Shown here piece by piece: positions 8,758-18,188 of a stretch of 64,000 nucleotides of DNA. Origin of the DNA: Cyclobacterium lianum (lineage in GTDB: Bacteria; Bacteroidota; Bacteroidia; Cytophagales; Cyclobacteriaceae); assembly GCF_900143075.1 (NCBI RefSeq), contig NZ_FRCY01000007.1, forward strand, positions 1 through 64,000, in the 5' to 3' direction. The notes below the pieces were generated by a model. The model searched no databases, was not told the origin of the DNA, and saw only the letters and a program-made list of their open reading frames with translations. The first letter of the stretch is position 1. Every line of letters begins with the position of its first letter. The position numbers were made by a program, and so were the translations under genes.

Positions 8758-10930
8758 AATGGATAAGACTTTTCAGTAAAGTCCTTACTTCTTTGGGGTT
8801 TTTGATATTATAATTGGCCTGGGTATACGTATAGCCAACCCTTACGGTGTAGGCATTTTTGGGCATGGCTTTAAAGGTATCCTCATCTGTCCAATCATCG
8901 CCTAGCGCCAGGATAAAATCATAGTCTTCTCCACGCATCATCGAAAGGGCCGCCCGGCCTTTATTGATGTCGGGCCTTTTTATTTCCAGAACCATATTTC
9001 CTTCCAGCACCTGAAGATTGTGTCCCCGGGCCATGTACTTCAAGTGACTAAACAGCTCCCTCATCCGGAGATCTCCAAGTCCACTCTCTACTTTGCGGTA
9101 ATGCCACACCAGAGAATGGTGTTTTTCCTCGATAAAGGCACCGGGCGTACGCAACACATAATATTCCATTACCGTGCGGATATCCTCTTTCCAACTGTCA
9201 TCCACATCGGCGTAAAGAATCCAATCCTCTTTTTGGTCTTTCTTTTTGAGCCATACGCCATGCTCGGCGATCATATCCACCTGTTGTCCCTTAAACCATT
9301 TGCCCAGTGTCTCCTTATCCCGGCCACTGATGATCACCACCTGGCAGCGCCCAGACAAGTCTTTGACCAATGTTTTCAGTTCTTCATCAGGATAGGCATC
9401 CTGAGGGCGACTTTTGAAGCCCACGAGTGTACCGTCATAATCCAGAAAGAGTATTGGTTTAGCAGCCTGCTTAAAATCATGCACCACTTGTTCTCTGATG
9501 TTACTGTCCATTGCCTTGGATTCCAGGTCGGTTTGTCTTTCCTTGACATGTTTAAGCCGGTCCATAAATACCTTTACCCATTGAAAAATGTCATACTTTT
9601 TCAGACTGGACTGCATGGAGCCTATGCGTAACTCCTGCTCTTCCTCTTCCATAGACAAGGCCTCGACGATAGCGTTTTTCACCCCTGCCTGGTCATTGGG
9701 ATTTACCAATATCGCGTCCACCAATTCCTTGCTCGCACCAGCCATTTCTGACAGGATCAACACGCCTTGTTTATGAGATTTGCTGGCCACAAACTCCTTA
9801 CAAACCAGATTCATCCCATCCCTCAAAGGGGTCACCAACGCGATGTCAGACATGGTATAAAACGCACTCAGTTCATTGAATGGAAAACTCCTGTAAAAAT
9901 AATGTACCGGAACCCAATTGAGCGTTGAGTATTTGCTATTTATATTTCCTACTAGTGTATCAATCTCCTCCTTCAGCGCCTGATAAGACTTTACCCTGTC
10001 TCTGGACGGTACTACCACCATGATCATAGAAACTTTACCATGGTATTCGGGATGGTCTTCCAAAAGCTGATCAAAGACCTTGACCCTTTGGGGAATACCT
10101 TTGGAATAATCCAGCCTGTCGATGGTAATCAACAACTTCTGATCACCAAGCATTTCCTTGAATTTCTTTACATGGTTTAGCGTCTTCTTGTTTACTGCAG
10201 CATTGGCAAATTTATCATAGTCAATCCCCATGGGAAAAGCATCCACGTTGATCAGCCTGTTATCCGCCTGAATGAAGCCACTTTCATTGGAATGACCGAG
10301 GATCCGGCCAACTGCGCTGAGAAAGTGCCTCATGTCGTCGTAGGTATGAAATCCGATCAAATCAGACCCTACCATTCCTTCCAGCAGCTCACGCCGCCAG
10401 GGTAGCATCCGGATTATTTCATAGGAAGGAAATGGAATGTGCTGAAAAAAGGCGATGGTAGCTTTGGGCAGCTTATTTCTAAGCATCATGGGCAGGAGCA
10501 GCAACTGGTAATCGTGCACCCAAATGGTATCCTCATCCTGGGCGCTCGCTAGTATAGCATCACAGAATTTTTGATTTACCCGGCAATAGGCATCCCAGTA
10601 TTCGTCCTCGTAATTGATATATTGGGTAAAATAATGAAAAGCCGGCCAAATGGTCTCATTGCTAAACCCTTCGTAATATAGTTCCACGTCCTTTTTTGTC
10701 AGGAACACGGGAGCCATTTTTAATTTCTTCAATTCTTCAACGATTTCCTGGCGCTGGCTTTCATCTTCCACATCATTGCCGGGCCATCCTATCCATATGT
10801 TTTCGCCTTCTTTGTAAATGGATCCTAATCCGGTAGCCAGACCTCCGGCACTGGGTTTGAATTCAAACTTTCCGTTTTTATGTTGCAGACTTACGGGTAA
10901 CCTATTGGAAACTATGATGGTTTTTGACAT
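8756..10930 (-). CDS. otsAB: Bifunctional trehalose-6-phosphate synthase/phosphatase (OtsA-OtsB fusion)
   Basis: It makes trehalose-6-phosphate from UDP-glucose and glucose-6-phosphate and then dephosphorylates it to trehalose, a compatible solute. The N-terminal GT20 domain (1-465) carries the VHDYQL (138-143), DRLDYSKGIPQR (271-282) and DGMNLVCKE (371-379) motifs of the sugar-nucleotide site. The C-terminal HAD phosphatase (about 490-724) starts with DYDGT (497-501) and has the acidic motif GDDWTDED near the end. In Escherichia coli the two activities are separate proteins; a fusion is common in Bacteroidota. The gene is monocistronic, with a terminator just downstream. It is probably osmotically or stress induced, but no regulatory site was seen. 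Confidence 0.96.
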   Translation of the reverse strand: MSKTIIVSNRLPVSLQHKNGKFEFKPSAGGLATGLGSIYKEGENIWIGWPGNDVEDESQRQEIVEELKKLKMAPVFLTKKDVELYYEGFSNETIWPAFHYFTQYINYEDEYWDAYCRVNQKFCDAILASAQDEDTIWVHDYQLLLLPMMLRNKLPKATIAFFQHIPFPSYEIIRMLPWRRELLEGMVGSDLIGFHTYDDMRHFLSAVGRILGHSNESGFIQADNRLINVDAFPMGIDYDKFANAAVNKKTLNHVKKFKEMLGDQKLLITIDRLDYSKGIPQRVKVFDQLLEDHPEYHGKVSMIMVVVPSRDRVKSYQALKEEIDTLVGNINSKYSTLNWVPVHYFYRSFPFNELSAFYTMSDIALVTPLRDGMNLVCKEFVASKSHKQGVLILSEMAGASKELVDAILVNPNDQAGVKNAIVEALSMEEEEQELRIGSMQSSLKKYDIFQWVKVFMDRLKHVKERQTDLESKAMDSNIREQVVHDFKQAAKPILFLDYDGTLVGFKSRPQDAYPDEELKTLVKDLSGRCQVVIISGRDKETLGKWFKGQQVDMIAEHGVWLKKKDQKEDWILYADVDDSWKEDIRTVMEYYVLRTPGAFIEEKHHSLVWHYRKVESGLGDLRMRELFSHLKYMARGHNLQVLEGNMVLEIKRPDINKGRAALSMMRGEDYDFILALGDDWTDEDTFKAMPKNAYTVRVGYTYTQANYNIKNPKEVRTLLKSLIH

Positions 10931-11069
10931 ATGCAGTTGTTGGTTTATGGTAAAAAGAGGACACTATAGGTCACTTGTAGGGTTTAAAATTATCCTAATT
11001 TAGGTAAAAACCATAGAAATAAAAACCAGAAAGGCCTTTAGACTATTTCTATTCAATAAATTATTGAAT

Positions 11070-11429
11070 TTAATAAATATGGTCCTTTGAAAAGAGTTTG
11101 CCCAAAAGATTGCCGGTGAGGGCACTGGATCCTCCAATCAAAAAGCCCATCAACGCCGTGATCCCCACCAGGAGCGAGCTGTTTGAAATCCCCATGATCT
11201 GCGCAAATTTATCCGGCAGCCCGGACCCTGAAGCGGACCAGATCAGCAGTGGCACCAGCAGCCAGACCAGCCCCACACCCAATGCTCCCGCAAAAAAAGA
11301 AAGAAAGGCCGGCCCTTTTAGCCGGGCGGAGATCAGGGCAATAAGGATCATCAATACCCAGTACGGCAGGTATGGGCCCAAAATATAGGCTGCCAAAGCA
11401 TTGATGAGTAAATGAAAAAAAAATTTCAT
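11070..11429 (-). CDS. Small hydrophobic membrane protein of unknown function
   Basis: A 119-residue protein with about four transmembrane segments (residues 8-25, 26-40, 45-66, 84-108) and glycine-rich helices. I do not recognise a named family. It starts one base after the penicillin-acylase stop codon, so it is the last gene of the DUF2911-acylase operon and is probably translationally coupled to it. Confidence 0.8.
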   Translation of the reverse strand: MKFFFHLLINALAAYILGPYLPYWVLMILIALISARLKGPAFLSFFAGALGVGLVWLLVPLLIWSASGSGLPDKFAQIMGISNSSLLVGITALMGFLIGGSSALTGNLLGKLFSKDHIY

Positions 11430-11430
11430 C

Positions 11431-13839
11431 TCAATCCGGGTTCAAAGTTGTTTTGAAAAGGATATTCTCGGCATTTGTTTTTGCCCTCAGGTGTATGGAG
11501 ATGTATTCACCATTTTCCCATGCATCTATCAGGTTGTCGTAATATTTGCTACCCGGATTACCGGACTGTCCACCGGGATAGATGGCAAAACCTTGTGGTT
11601 CGGGACCCAGCGCCACAACCATTCGCCATCCCGGACCCCAATCAGAGCTGCTGGCGTTTACAATGTTCTTACCTCCACCTACCAGCACTTTCCTACCAAA
11701 TGGCCTGAGGTTGGGGATCAAATGTGCGATGTAGGTTTCTTTATATTTAGCCCAGGTAAGCGTATCACCTGCCTCCGGGTAGGCATCCATTTCGGTCACC
11801 ATTTCCGCAAATCCCTGGTTGATCCAATGGACTGCCGTTTCCCTGGAGCTGGTCTCAGGACTATCAAACCAGAGGCCTGCAGGCTCGCTTCGTATCAACC
11901 GGGACAGGTTATATTTGGACGGGTACACAATTGGCAGCCCCTTGTTTTGCCAGGAATCAAACAACTCCTGCTCAAGGTGCTGCCACCAGGACTTGAAGAG
12001 AGCAGGCGCCGCCTGATCTGCCTCCGCATAATAGTCCCATTCCTGCAATGCTTCGATCCAGTTACTGCCCGGTCCTCGGTAAAAAGCACTGTCCAGTTGA
12101 TCCAGCAGGTAAGGCAGCGTTTCGGCTGCATGCAGGTCATAATTGTCCAATTGCAGTTCCTTCATCTCATCGGGAGTAATCTGGTTCATCGCAGCAAGCC
12201 GCTCATTTATCCGCCTGTTTCTATAATATTCAAACTGATCCGAAAATACGTAGTAGGGATAATTGCGGGACACCGGATGTTGATTGGCAGAAGCTACAAA
12301 ACCTCTATCGGGATTGATTTCCTTCGCATTATGGGCGGTGGGAATATATCCCTGCCATTCGAAGGCTGAATTGCTGCCGTCCATCAGGTATTTACCCTGG
12401 CCTGTCCACTTGAGCGGAAATTTTCCCTGTACCGTCATGGCGATATCTCCTTCCCGGGAAGCAAATGCAAAGTTTTGGGCCGGTGCCGTAAAATGGGAAA
12501 TCGCTTCGAGGTAGTCCTCATAATTGGTTGCGCGGTTGAGCTCCAGAAAACTGCGTTGTTCATTCGAGGGACCGTGTGCCGTCCATTTGAGTGCAAAATT
12601 GACCGCCTTGCCCTCCGGAAGAAAATTTTTGTCGTAGACCACAGGCCCATAATGGGTATAAACTACCGTATCGATAAAGTCCTCCCTGCCCTTTATCCCT
12701 ATCGTATCCACCTGAATATTGCTTTTGATCCACTGACCATTATACAAATACTCAGACCTGCTTTTGTCTCTGAAGGTAATTTTATACCAGTCCATTACAT
12801 CCCTGTCGGCATTGGTAATCCCCCAGGCTATATCTTCGTTAAATCCGGAAATCACTCCCAGCGCCCCGGGCAAACTGGCACCTTTTACCGTGTATTCCGG
12901 AGTACTCAATTGAACAGCATACCATAGTGAAGGCAGGTTCAGCGCCAGGTGGGGATCATTGGCCAGAATCGGATATCCACTCGCAGTCTTATCTCCCGAA
13001 ACTGCCCAATTATTAGAACCGAAGCCCGGTTCTTTGCCGGGCAATACTTTCTCATAAAAACCGGAATCCGGATAAACCACATCGGGCATTTCAACAGTTT
13101 CCGGAACAAAATCCCAGGCTGTCCTGGATACCACGGGGAGCAGGTCTGCCGGCGTTTCGGGGAAGAGACTCGCTATCCAGTCCCCGCCAAACAGGTTTCT
13201 GGTGTTGGTATAGGCCAGGTCCCGGTCGCCAGATAAAATTTCAGCCATATTCATTAAAAATACAAGCGATTTATAGGGCGTCCATTGTTCCGGACGGTAA
13301 TCCAGCAGCTTGTACTCCAAAGGTAATTCTCGAGCTGAAAGTTCGCTGATAAAAGCATTAACCCCGTCTGCATAGGCCTGCATCATGGCCAGTGTCTCCG
13401 GATCTTCTTCCTGCAGGTAAGTCAATTTATTTCTGGCGCCAAAGGGGAGACCTTTCCGTCTCATCTCCCTGTCATGGGTAAGGGCCAACTGGCCCACTAC
13501 TTCAGACAGCCTGCCCTCTGCCGCCAAAACCTGAAACTCCATCTGCCAGAGTCGGTGAGAGGCTGTAATATAGCCCTGCGCCATAAATAGATCCTTCTCA
13601 GAATTGGCATAAATGTGAGGGATCAGGTGTTCATCGAAGAGCACCTCCACCGGCCCAGACAAGCCCTCCAGGTCCACCTCAGAAACCGGATCACGGTCTT
13701 CACTGTAAGCATTTTGCCAGAACCCTTTAAAAGGATCGAAAATACTGGCCAGGGGAGGCAGGCTCGACAGGTTTATCGACAGCCCTATTGCCACCAGTAA
13801 GGTAAACGACAGTGAAAAAAAGAAGGCTACGTATTTCAT
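11431..13839 (-). CDS. Penicillin acylase-family N-terminal nucleophile hydrolase
   Basis: An Ntn-hydrolase of 802 residues with an N-terminal signal or anchor helix (about 5-25). The precursor is expected to self-cleave before Ser275 in the motif GFGSNNWAVSG, which separates a small alpha chain from the large beta chain carrying the new N-terminal Ser nucleophile. Members hydrolyse amide bonds in penicillins, acyl-homoserine lactones or other N-acyl compounds; the natural substrate here is unknown. The ATG overlaps the stop of the DUF2911 gene (ATGA at 13836-13839) and the next gene follows after one base, so this is a three-gene operon. It is exported to the periplasm. Confidence 0.93.
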   Translation of the reverse strand: MKYVAFFFSLSFTLLVAIGLSINLSSLPPLASIFDPFKGFWQNAYSEDRDPVSEVDLEGLSGPVEVLFDEHLIPHIYANSEKDLFMAQGYITASHRLWQMEFQVLAAEGRLSEVVGQLALTHDREMRRKGLPFGARNKLTYLQEEDPETLAMMQAYADGVNAFISELSARELPLEYKLLDYRPEQWTPYKSLVFLMNMAEILSGDRDLAYTNTRNLFGGDWIASLFPETPADLLPVVSRTAWDFVPETVEMPDVVYPDSGFYEKVLPGKEPGFGSNNWAVSGDKTASGYPILANDPHLALNLPSLWYAVQLSTPEYTVKGASLPGALGVISGFNEDIAWGITNADRDVMDWYKITFRDKSRSEYLYNGQWIKSNIQVDTIGIKGREDFIDTVVYTHYGPVVYDKNFLPEGKAVNFALKWTAHGPSNEQRSFLELNRATNYEDYLEAISHFTAPAQNFAFASREGDIAMTVQGKFPLKWTGQGKYLMDGSNSAFEWQGYIPTAHNAKEINPDRGFVASANQHPVSRNYPYYVFSDQFEYYRNRRINERLAAMNQITPDEMKELQLDNYDLHAAETLPYLLDQLDSAFYRGPGSNWIEALQEWDYYAEADQAAPALFKSWWQHLEQELFDSWQNKGLPIVYPSKYNLSRLIRSEPAGLWFDSPETSSRETAVHWINQGFAEMVTEMDAYPEAGDTLTWAKYKETYIAHLIPNLRPFGRKVLVGGGKNIVNASSSDWGPGWRMVVALGPEPQGFAIYPGGQSGNPGSKYYDNLIDAWENGEYISIHLRAKTNAENILFKTTLNPD

Positions 13840-14411
13840 TCAATAGAGACAGGCAGAATCAGTTTTTCCCATTTTACTTCCAGACCCTCAGGGACAACCG
13901 CTATGGAGAGCCATTCCTGATCGCTGGATGCCCATTCTGGCGACACGGTAACTCTGAGGACATCGTTTTCCTCTTTGTACTGAAAATGCCCATGCTCCAG
14001 GTCCCATTCGGAATTGAAGATAACGGTCCAGGGCTCATTTTCACGGGGTATGGTAAACATCGAATACTTGCCGGCTTTCAGCGGTTCGCCCTCCACCAAA
14101 ACGTCTTCTTCCAGGCTGATGAAAGTAGCTTCGTTGGCCCCCGTTCTCCACACTTCTCCATAGGGTACCAGATCTCCCCAGATTACCCGTCCCTTTATTC
14201 CGGGCGACCCATACTGAACAGTAATCCGCTTGTCCCCGATTTCTCCGGACACAGTTCTTAACGGGCTAGCCCTTTCTTCTTCGGGTGCCACTTCTTCGGT
14301 CTGTTTCTCTTCCGATTCAGTGACATCCGACGAATTGCCGGAACAGGACCAAATGAAAACCAGCAGCATCATGACTAGCAAATAATAAAAGTTTCTGGTA
14401 ATTTTGCGCAT
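13836..14411 (-). CDS. DUF2911 lipoprotein
   Basis: A 191-residue lipoprotein with lipobox IWSC (Cys23) and an acidic linker (about 25-50), followed by a DUF2911 domain that shows the family signatures GRVIWGDLVPYGEVWRTGANEAT and GKYSMFTIP. DUF2911 proteins are common periplasmic lipoproteins of unknown function in Bacteroidota. It is the first gene of the operon with the penicillin acylase. A paralogue lies in the copper block at 38904-39488. Confidence 0.9.
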   Translation of the reverse strand: MRKITRNFYYLLVMMLLVFIWSCSGNSSDVTESEEKQTEEVAPEEERASPLRTVSGEIGDKRITVQYGSPGIKGRVIWGDLVPYGEVWRTGANEATFISLEEDVLVEGEPLKAGKYSMFTIPRENEPWTVIFNSEWDLEHGHFQYKEENDVLRVTVSPEWASSDQEWLSIAVVPEGLEVKWEKLILPVSIE

Positions 14412-14628
14412 AGTGTTGTGATTTAAATAGAACCCTAATTTATAGATTTTTTTTTACCTACCCAGCTGCGGTCCGTTTAATTAATTGCGCACTACCCTAT
14501 TCATCGGCAGGCTTGCCATAGATTTGGTGGAATTTGACAGGAATGCCATTTCTACCTGCCCTTTCCCTGTCGCGAAGTGCTCTCATGCGATTTCATTTAA
14601 AACATTAGAAATGGATGGCCAAAAACAA

Positions 14629-14636
14629 TAACTTTG
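14629..14636 (+). promoter_or_regulatory. Candidate Bacteroidota -7 promoter element
   Basis: TAACTTTG matches the phylum -7 consensus TAnnTTTG exactly and lies 52 bases before the EEP-family gene. No clear -33 TTTG was found at the expected distance, so the call rests on one element. Confidence 0.45.
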
Positions 14637-14688
14637 TGGGCTAACGGTTCCTTTTTTTTAATTTGCAAATACCATAGACAGCAGAATT

Positions 14689-15735
14689 ATGCGCCTCATT
14701 ATCATTCCCATCTTTTTTATTTCGGTCCTGCTTTTCTTCAGCGTGTACATTTCTCCCGAAAACTGGGATTATTCGGGATTATTGTCGCTGCTGATCCCAA
14801 TTTTTGTATTGTTAAATCTGTTTTTGGTTGTACTGCTTTTGTTTGGCCGCATAAAATTGATCTTCTTTCCCATTTTGGCCCTGATCATAGGCTGGAAATT
14901 CTTTGTGGTTACCTTTCAGTGGAATCTCCCCGATACGGATACTGCAGGATTTTCCGTTTTAAGCTACAATGTGATGCTTTTTAACAATACCTGGGGGCCA
15001 AATAAGGAGGAGCTAATTCTGAATTCCATACAGTGGGTAAAGGAAAATCCGGCCGATATCAAATGCTTTCAGGAATTCTACCAGGATTATACCACACCCT
15101 CACGAAATGCCATCAAAATCATCGGCAATGATGGGGAATATGAAAACGCTTTTCTTGCGGTAGACGGCAACCCCAGAAAGAAATCTTACGGGATGGCCAT
15201 ATTCAGTCGGTTTCCCATCATCAATAGCGGTAAGGTGTTTGATAATAAAAAAAATAACGGCGCCATGTTTGCTGATATCATTATCCAAAAGGACACTATA
15301 AGGATTTACAATGCGCACCTGGAATCGATGAATATCAGCGCTTCAGAGCTAGACAATCTAGAAGGGATCAGAAACCAGTATAGAGCTACCATCCGAAAAT
15401 TGAAGCAAGGGATACAAATGCGTGCCGCACAAACTAAGATACTCAGTGAACATATCCAAAACAGCCCTCACCCGGTGATTTTGGCGGGAGACTTCAATGA
15501 CCTGCCTTACAGTTATACTTATTTTAGTCTTCGAAAGATACTGGAAAACGCTTTCGAAAAAATGGGCCGTGGATTTGGCTTTACCTATAATAAGGTATTG
15601 TTTTTTCTTCGCATAGACAACATATTCTTTACAGATGCATTGAATATATTACAATTCAATACCCATAGGGAGGTTGACTATTCCGATCACTACCCTATTT
15701 CTGCCGTGTTTGCCTTTCCCGAGGCGGACCGATAA
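14689..15735 (+). CDS. Membrane-anchored endonuclease/exonuclease/phosphatase-family protein
   Basis: The N-terminal 80 residues hold about three transmembrane helices. Residues about 87-345 form an EEP catalytic domain: the metal and active-site motifs SYNVM (Asn94), CFQE (Glu129), the NAHLES His, AGDFND and the terminal YSDHYPI His are all present, so it should be catalytically competent. Members of this membrane-anchored type are annotated as DNase/phosphatase-like or sphingomyelinase-like; the substrate is unknown. The C-terminal end overlaps the convergent RND gene by 41 bases. Confidence 0.9.
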   Translation: MRLIIIPIFFISVLLFFSVYISPENWDYSGLLSLLIPIFVLLNLFLVVLLLFGRIKLIFFPILALIIGWKFFVVTFQWNLPDTDTAGFSVLSYNVMLFNNTWGPNKEELILNSIQWVKENPADIKCFQEFYQDYTTPSRNAIKIIGNDGEYENAFLAVDGNPRKKSYGMAIFSRFPIINSGKVFDNKKNNGAMFADIIIQKDTIRIYNAHLESMNISASELDNLEGIRNQYRATIRKLKQGIQMRAAQTKILSEHIQNSPHPVILAGDFNDLPYSYTYFSLRKILENAFEKMGRGFGFTYNKVLFFLRIDNIFFTDALNILQFNTHREVDYSDHYPISAVFAFPEADR

Positions 15736-18040
15736 CCTTTGCATTTAGAAGTTTTCTTATCGAAAACAAAAGAACCGGTAGCCAGAATAAATCTGCCAGC
15801 AAGGCAAAAAACAAAGACAGGCTCACCAGGAATCCGGTAAACCAGGGGATTTCCAAATCACTGAAAACCAAAATCAAAAATCCAGATGAAAGCACGGCTG
15901 TTGTCAACACGATTGCTTTGCCGGTGGTCATGAATGTCTTTCGCATGGCTTCTTCCAGAAGTTTTCCGCTTCCCATGCGGAATCGTAGGTTGGCCATAAA
16001 GTGAATGCTGTCATCTACAGCAATGCCAAAGGCAATGGCAAAAACGATCGAAGTAGACAATTTGAAATCAATGCCCAGCAAATACATGGCACCTCCTATC
16101 CATAGCAGGGGTATGACATTGGGTAGCAATACCAGAAACGCGATTCTCCAGGACCTGTATAAAAGTCCGACAATAATGGCCACCAATAAGAATGCGACTC
16201 CCAGCCCCTCGAAAACATTTCTGGTCACTTGCTCGTGGCTCTTGTCTATCAGATAGGAAGTGCCGGTAATGCGAACCCGGAGCAGTTGCTCATCTATATT
16301 CCGGGAGACAAAATGCTGTAAATTCTGATGCAACCGCTGCCCCTGATAGCTCCCAATATCTTCCATTCGGCCACTTATTCTGCCGGATTTGAAGTCTTCC
16401 GACCACAGCCCCATATCCCGTTTTTCTATAAACTGATCCCGAATACGGGTCATGCCCTCGTAGGCCAGTTCAGAAGGCAGCCGAAAGGCATTTGGATTGC
16501 CCCTGTTTTTTGCCTTGTTGATGCTTTTTATCAGCGTCAATGGGGAGACTATATTTTCGGTTTGGTAATTTTTCCGGACAAAGTTCTCCAGCTTTTCCAT
16601 TTCGCTCAGCACCTGGTAATCAAATAAATCCAGGCTATCACTGCCCGTAGCAATGAAAATTTCCAGGGGTTTGGAACCGGAAAACCGGTCATCAAAAAAC
16701 TGAAAATCATTCATCAATGGGTGATCATCTGGCAAGCTATCCAGAATATATCCATCGGTCTTTACCTGTGACATAAAAAACCCCGCAATAAGGCTGATCA
16801 GTACAAAGATGCCGGAAATGATGCCTTGCCTGTCAAATATCCAATTGTAGGTTTTCGACATCTGACTTTCCCACCCATCAGACCAGCCCTTTTGCCGGCC
16901 GGGATCAAAGGATGAGAAAGTATACAAAGCAACTGGCAATAAGCTCATCAGCGAAAAAAACATAAAAAGGACGCCTAATCCCGTGTAGAGTCCAAACCAT
17001 TTCAGACTGTACACATCAGTAAAATAAAGCGATATGAATCCAAGTGCAGTGGTAAGGGCTGTCAGGAAAACCGGCAGGGTAAGTTCACGGAAAACAAGCG
17101 AAATTGCTTTTTCTTTGGGAATATTTTTTCTGATCATCCCCTGATAGTGGCTCAAGATGTGCACCATCCCACTTAAACCAATAACCATGAGAATGGGCGG
17201 CTGCATTACCAGCATGACATCCAGCGTGCCCCCTGTCAGCGATAAAAACGCTATTGTCCAGAAAATGCCCGTTAAAATAATCAACAGGGGTAGTAATACC
17301 GTCCACCAGACCCGGTACAGAAACCACAGGAGCAGCAGCACCCAGAGAATTGCCAGGACAAAGAAAAAAGCAAACTCGTCCTGCAGCAAACTGACAAATG
17401 CACCCTGAGCTTTAATTTTCCCGGCCACCTTATGGTCAGTTATTGGAGACGCCTCCAGTAGCTCCTTGATCCTCAGGTAGAGACGGTCCCCTTCCTCTTT
17501 CGAAATCAGTTGTTTGTTTTTGACCAAAAGCAGCAAATACCTGGCACTTTCATCCATCAGTCGACCTTTCCATAGATCATCTTCCAGGAGTCTTTGGGCA
17601 GATTTTTCCAGGTTTTCAGCAGACGACCAATCCAGAACTTGTCTGAAGCTCACACCAAAGGGGCCGATGAGTGCTTCCTCTTCATTCAGTAGCGAAATTA
17701 CTTCGTCTATGCCCCTCAGATCCGCGATGCTCTGTTGTAGCTGTCGGGAATGTGTTAAAAACAGGCTGTCAAATATATCCGGTTGCCGGCCAAGTGCAAT
17801 CAGCAGATAATCGTTGTCATTTTCGAATGTGGCTCTGTATTCCCTGTAAAATTCCAAATCAGGGTCATTCTCCTGAAAAAAATTTTCAAAATTGTAGTTA
17901 AACCTGAGTTCCTGCCAGGTAAAGACAAAAAAAACGGATACCATTCCGGCAAGGGCCAGGCCCCAAAAAGCCTTTTTTTGTGTCATGAAAAAACCTGCAT
18001 TTAAACCCGATTTAACGTTCGCTTCTTTATGCAACTCCAT
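15695..18040 (-). CDS. RND-superfamily (MMPL/SSD-like) exporter
   Basis: A transporter with the duplicated RND plan: TM1, a large periplasmic loop, five TMs, then TM7, a second loop and five more TMs, about 780 residues in all. A sterol-sensing-like block (MVIGLSGMVHILSHY in repeat 1, AFGIAVDDSIHFMANL in repeat 2) carries the conserved acidic and His residues of proton-coupled members. The open frame extends up to 18142, but Met35 (18040) or Met53 (17986) are better starts, because the extra N-terminus is not membrane-like. Likely cargo is lipids or hydrophobic compounds, which is a family-level inference. The 3' end overlaps the convergent EEP gene. Confidence 0.88.
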   Translation of the reverse strand: MELHKEANVKSGLNAGFFMTQKKAFWGLALAGMVSVFFVFTWQELRFNYNFENFFQENDPDLEFYREYRATFENDNDYLLIALGRQPDIFDSLFLTHSRQLQQSIADLRGIDEVISLLNEEEALIGPFGVSFRQVLDWSSAENLEKSAQRLLEDDLWKGRLMDESARYLLLLVKNKQLISKEEGDRLYLRIKELLEASPITDHKVAGKIKAQGAFVSLLQDEFAFFFVLAILWVLLLLWFLYRVWWTVLLPLLIILTGIFWTIAFLSLTGGTLDVMLVMQPPILMVIGLSGMVHILSHYQGMIRKNIPKEKAISLVFRELTLPVFLTALTTALGFISLYFTDVYSLKWFGLYTGLGVLFMFFSLMSLLPVALYTFSSFDPGRQKGWSDGWESQMSKTYNWIFDRQGIISGIFVLISLIAGFFMSQVKTDGYILDSLPDDHPLMNDFQFFDDRFSGSKPLEIFIATGSDSLDLFDYQVLSEMEKLENFVRKNYQTENIVSPLTLIKSINKAKNRGNPNAFRLPSELAYEGMTRIRDQFIEKRDMGLWSEDFKSGRISGRMEDIGSYQGQRLHQNLQHFVSRNIDEQLLRVRITGTSYLIDKSHEQVTRNVFEGLGVAFLLVAIIVGLLYRSWRIAFLVLLPNVIPLLWIGGAMYLLGIDFKLSTSIVFAIAFGIAVDDSIHFMANLRFRMGSGKLLEEAMRKTFMTTGKAIVLTTAVLSSGFLILVFSDLEIPWFTGFLVSLSLFFALLADLFWLPVLLFSIRKLLNAKVIGPPRERQTRQK

Positions 18041-18188
18041 TCCTGCTGTGCTGGTTCGAATCAGTTTGCAGAAAAGAGCAAAAAATAGCTGCGGACCTGA
18101 TAAAGGGCAGAAAGCGGCTGATACCAATCTACCCTGAGGCAAAAAATGCTTTGTCTACTGGCTTAATTTGCCTTATTTTACGAGCCAA

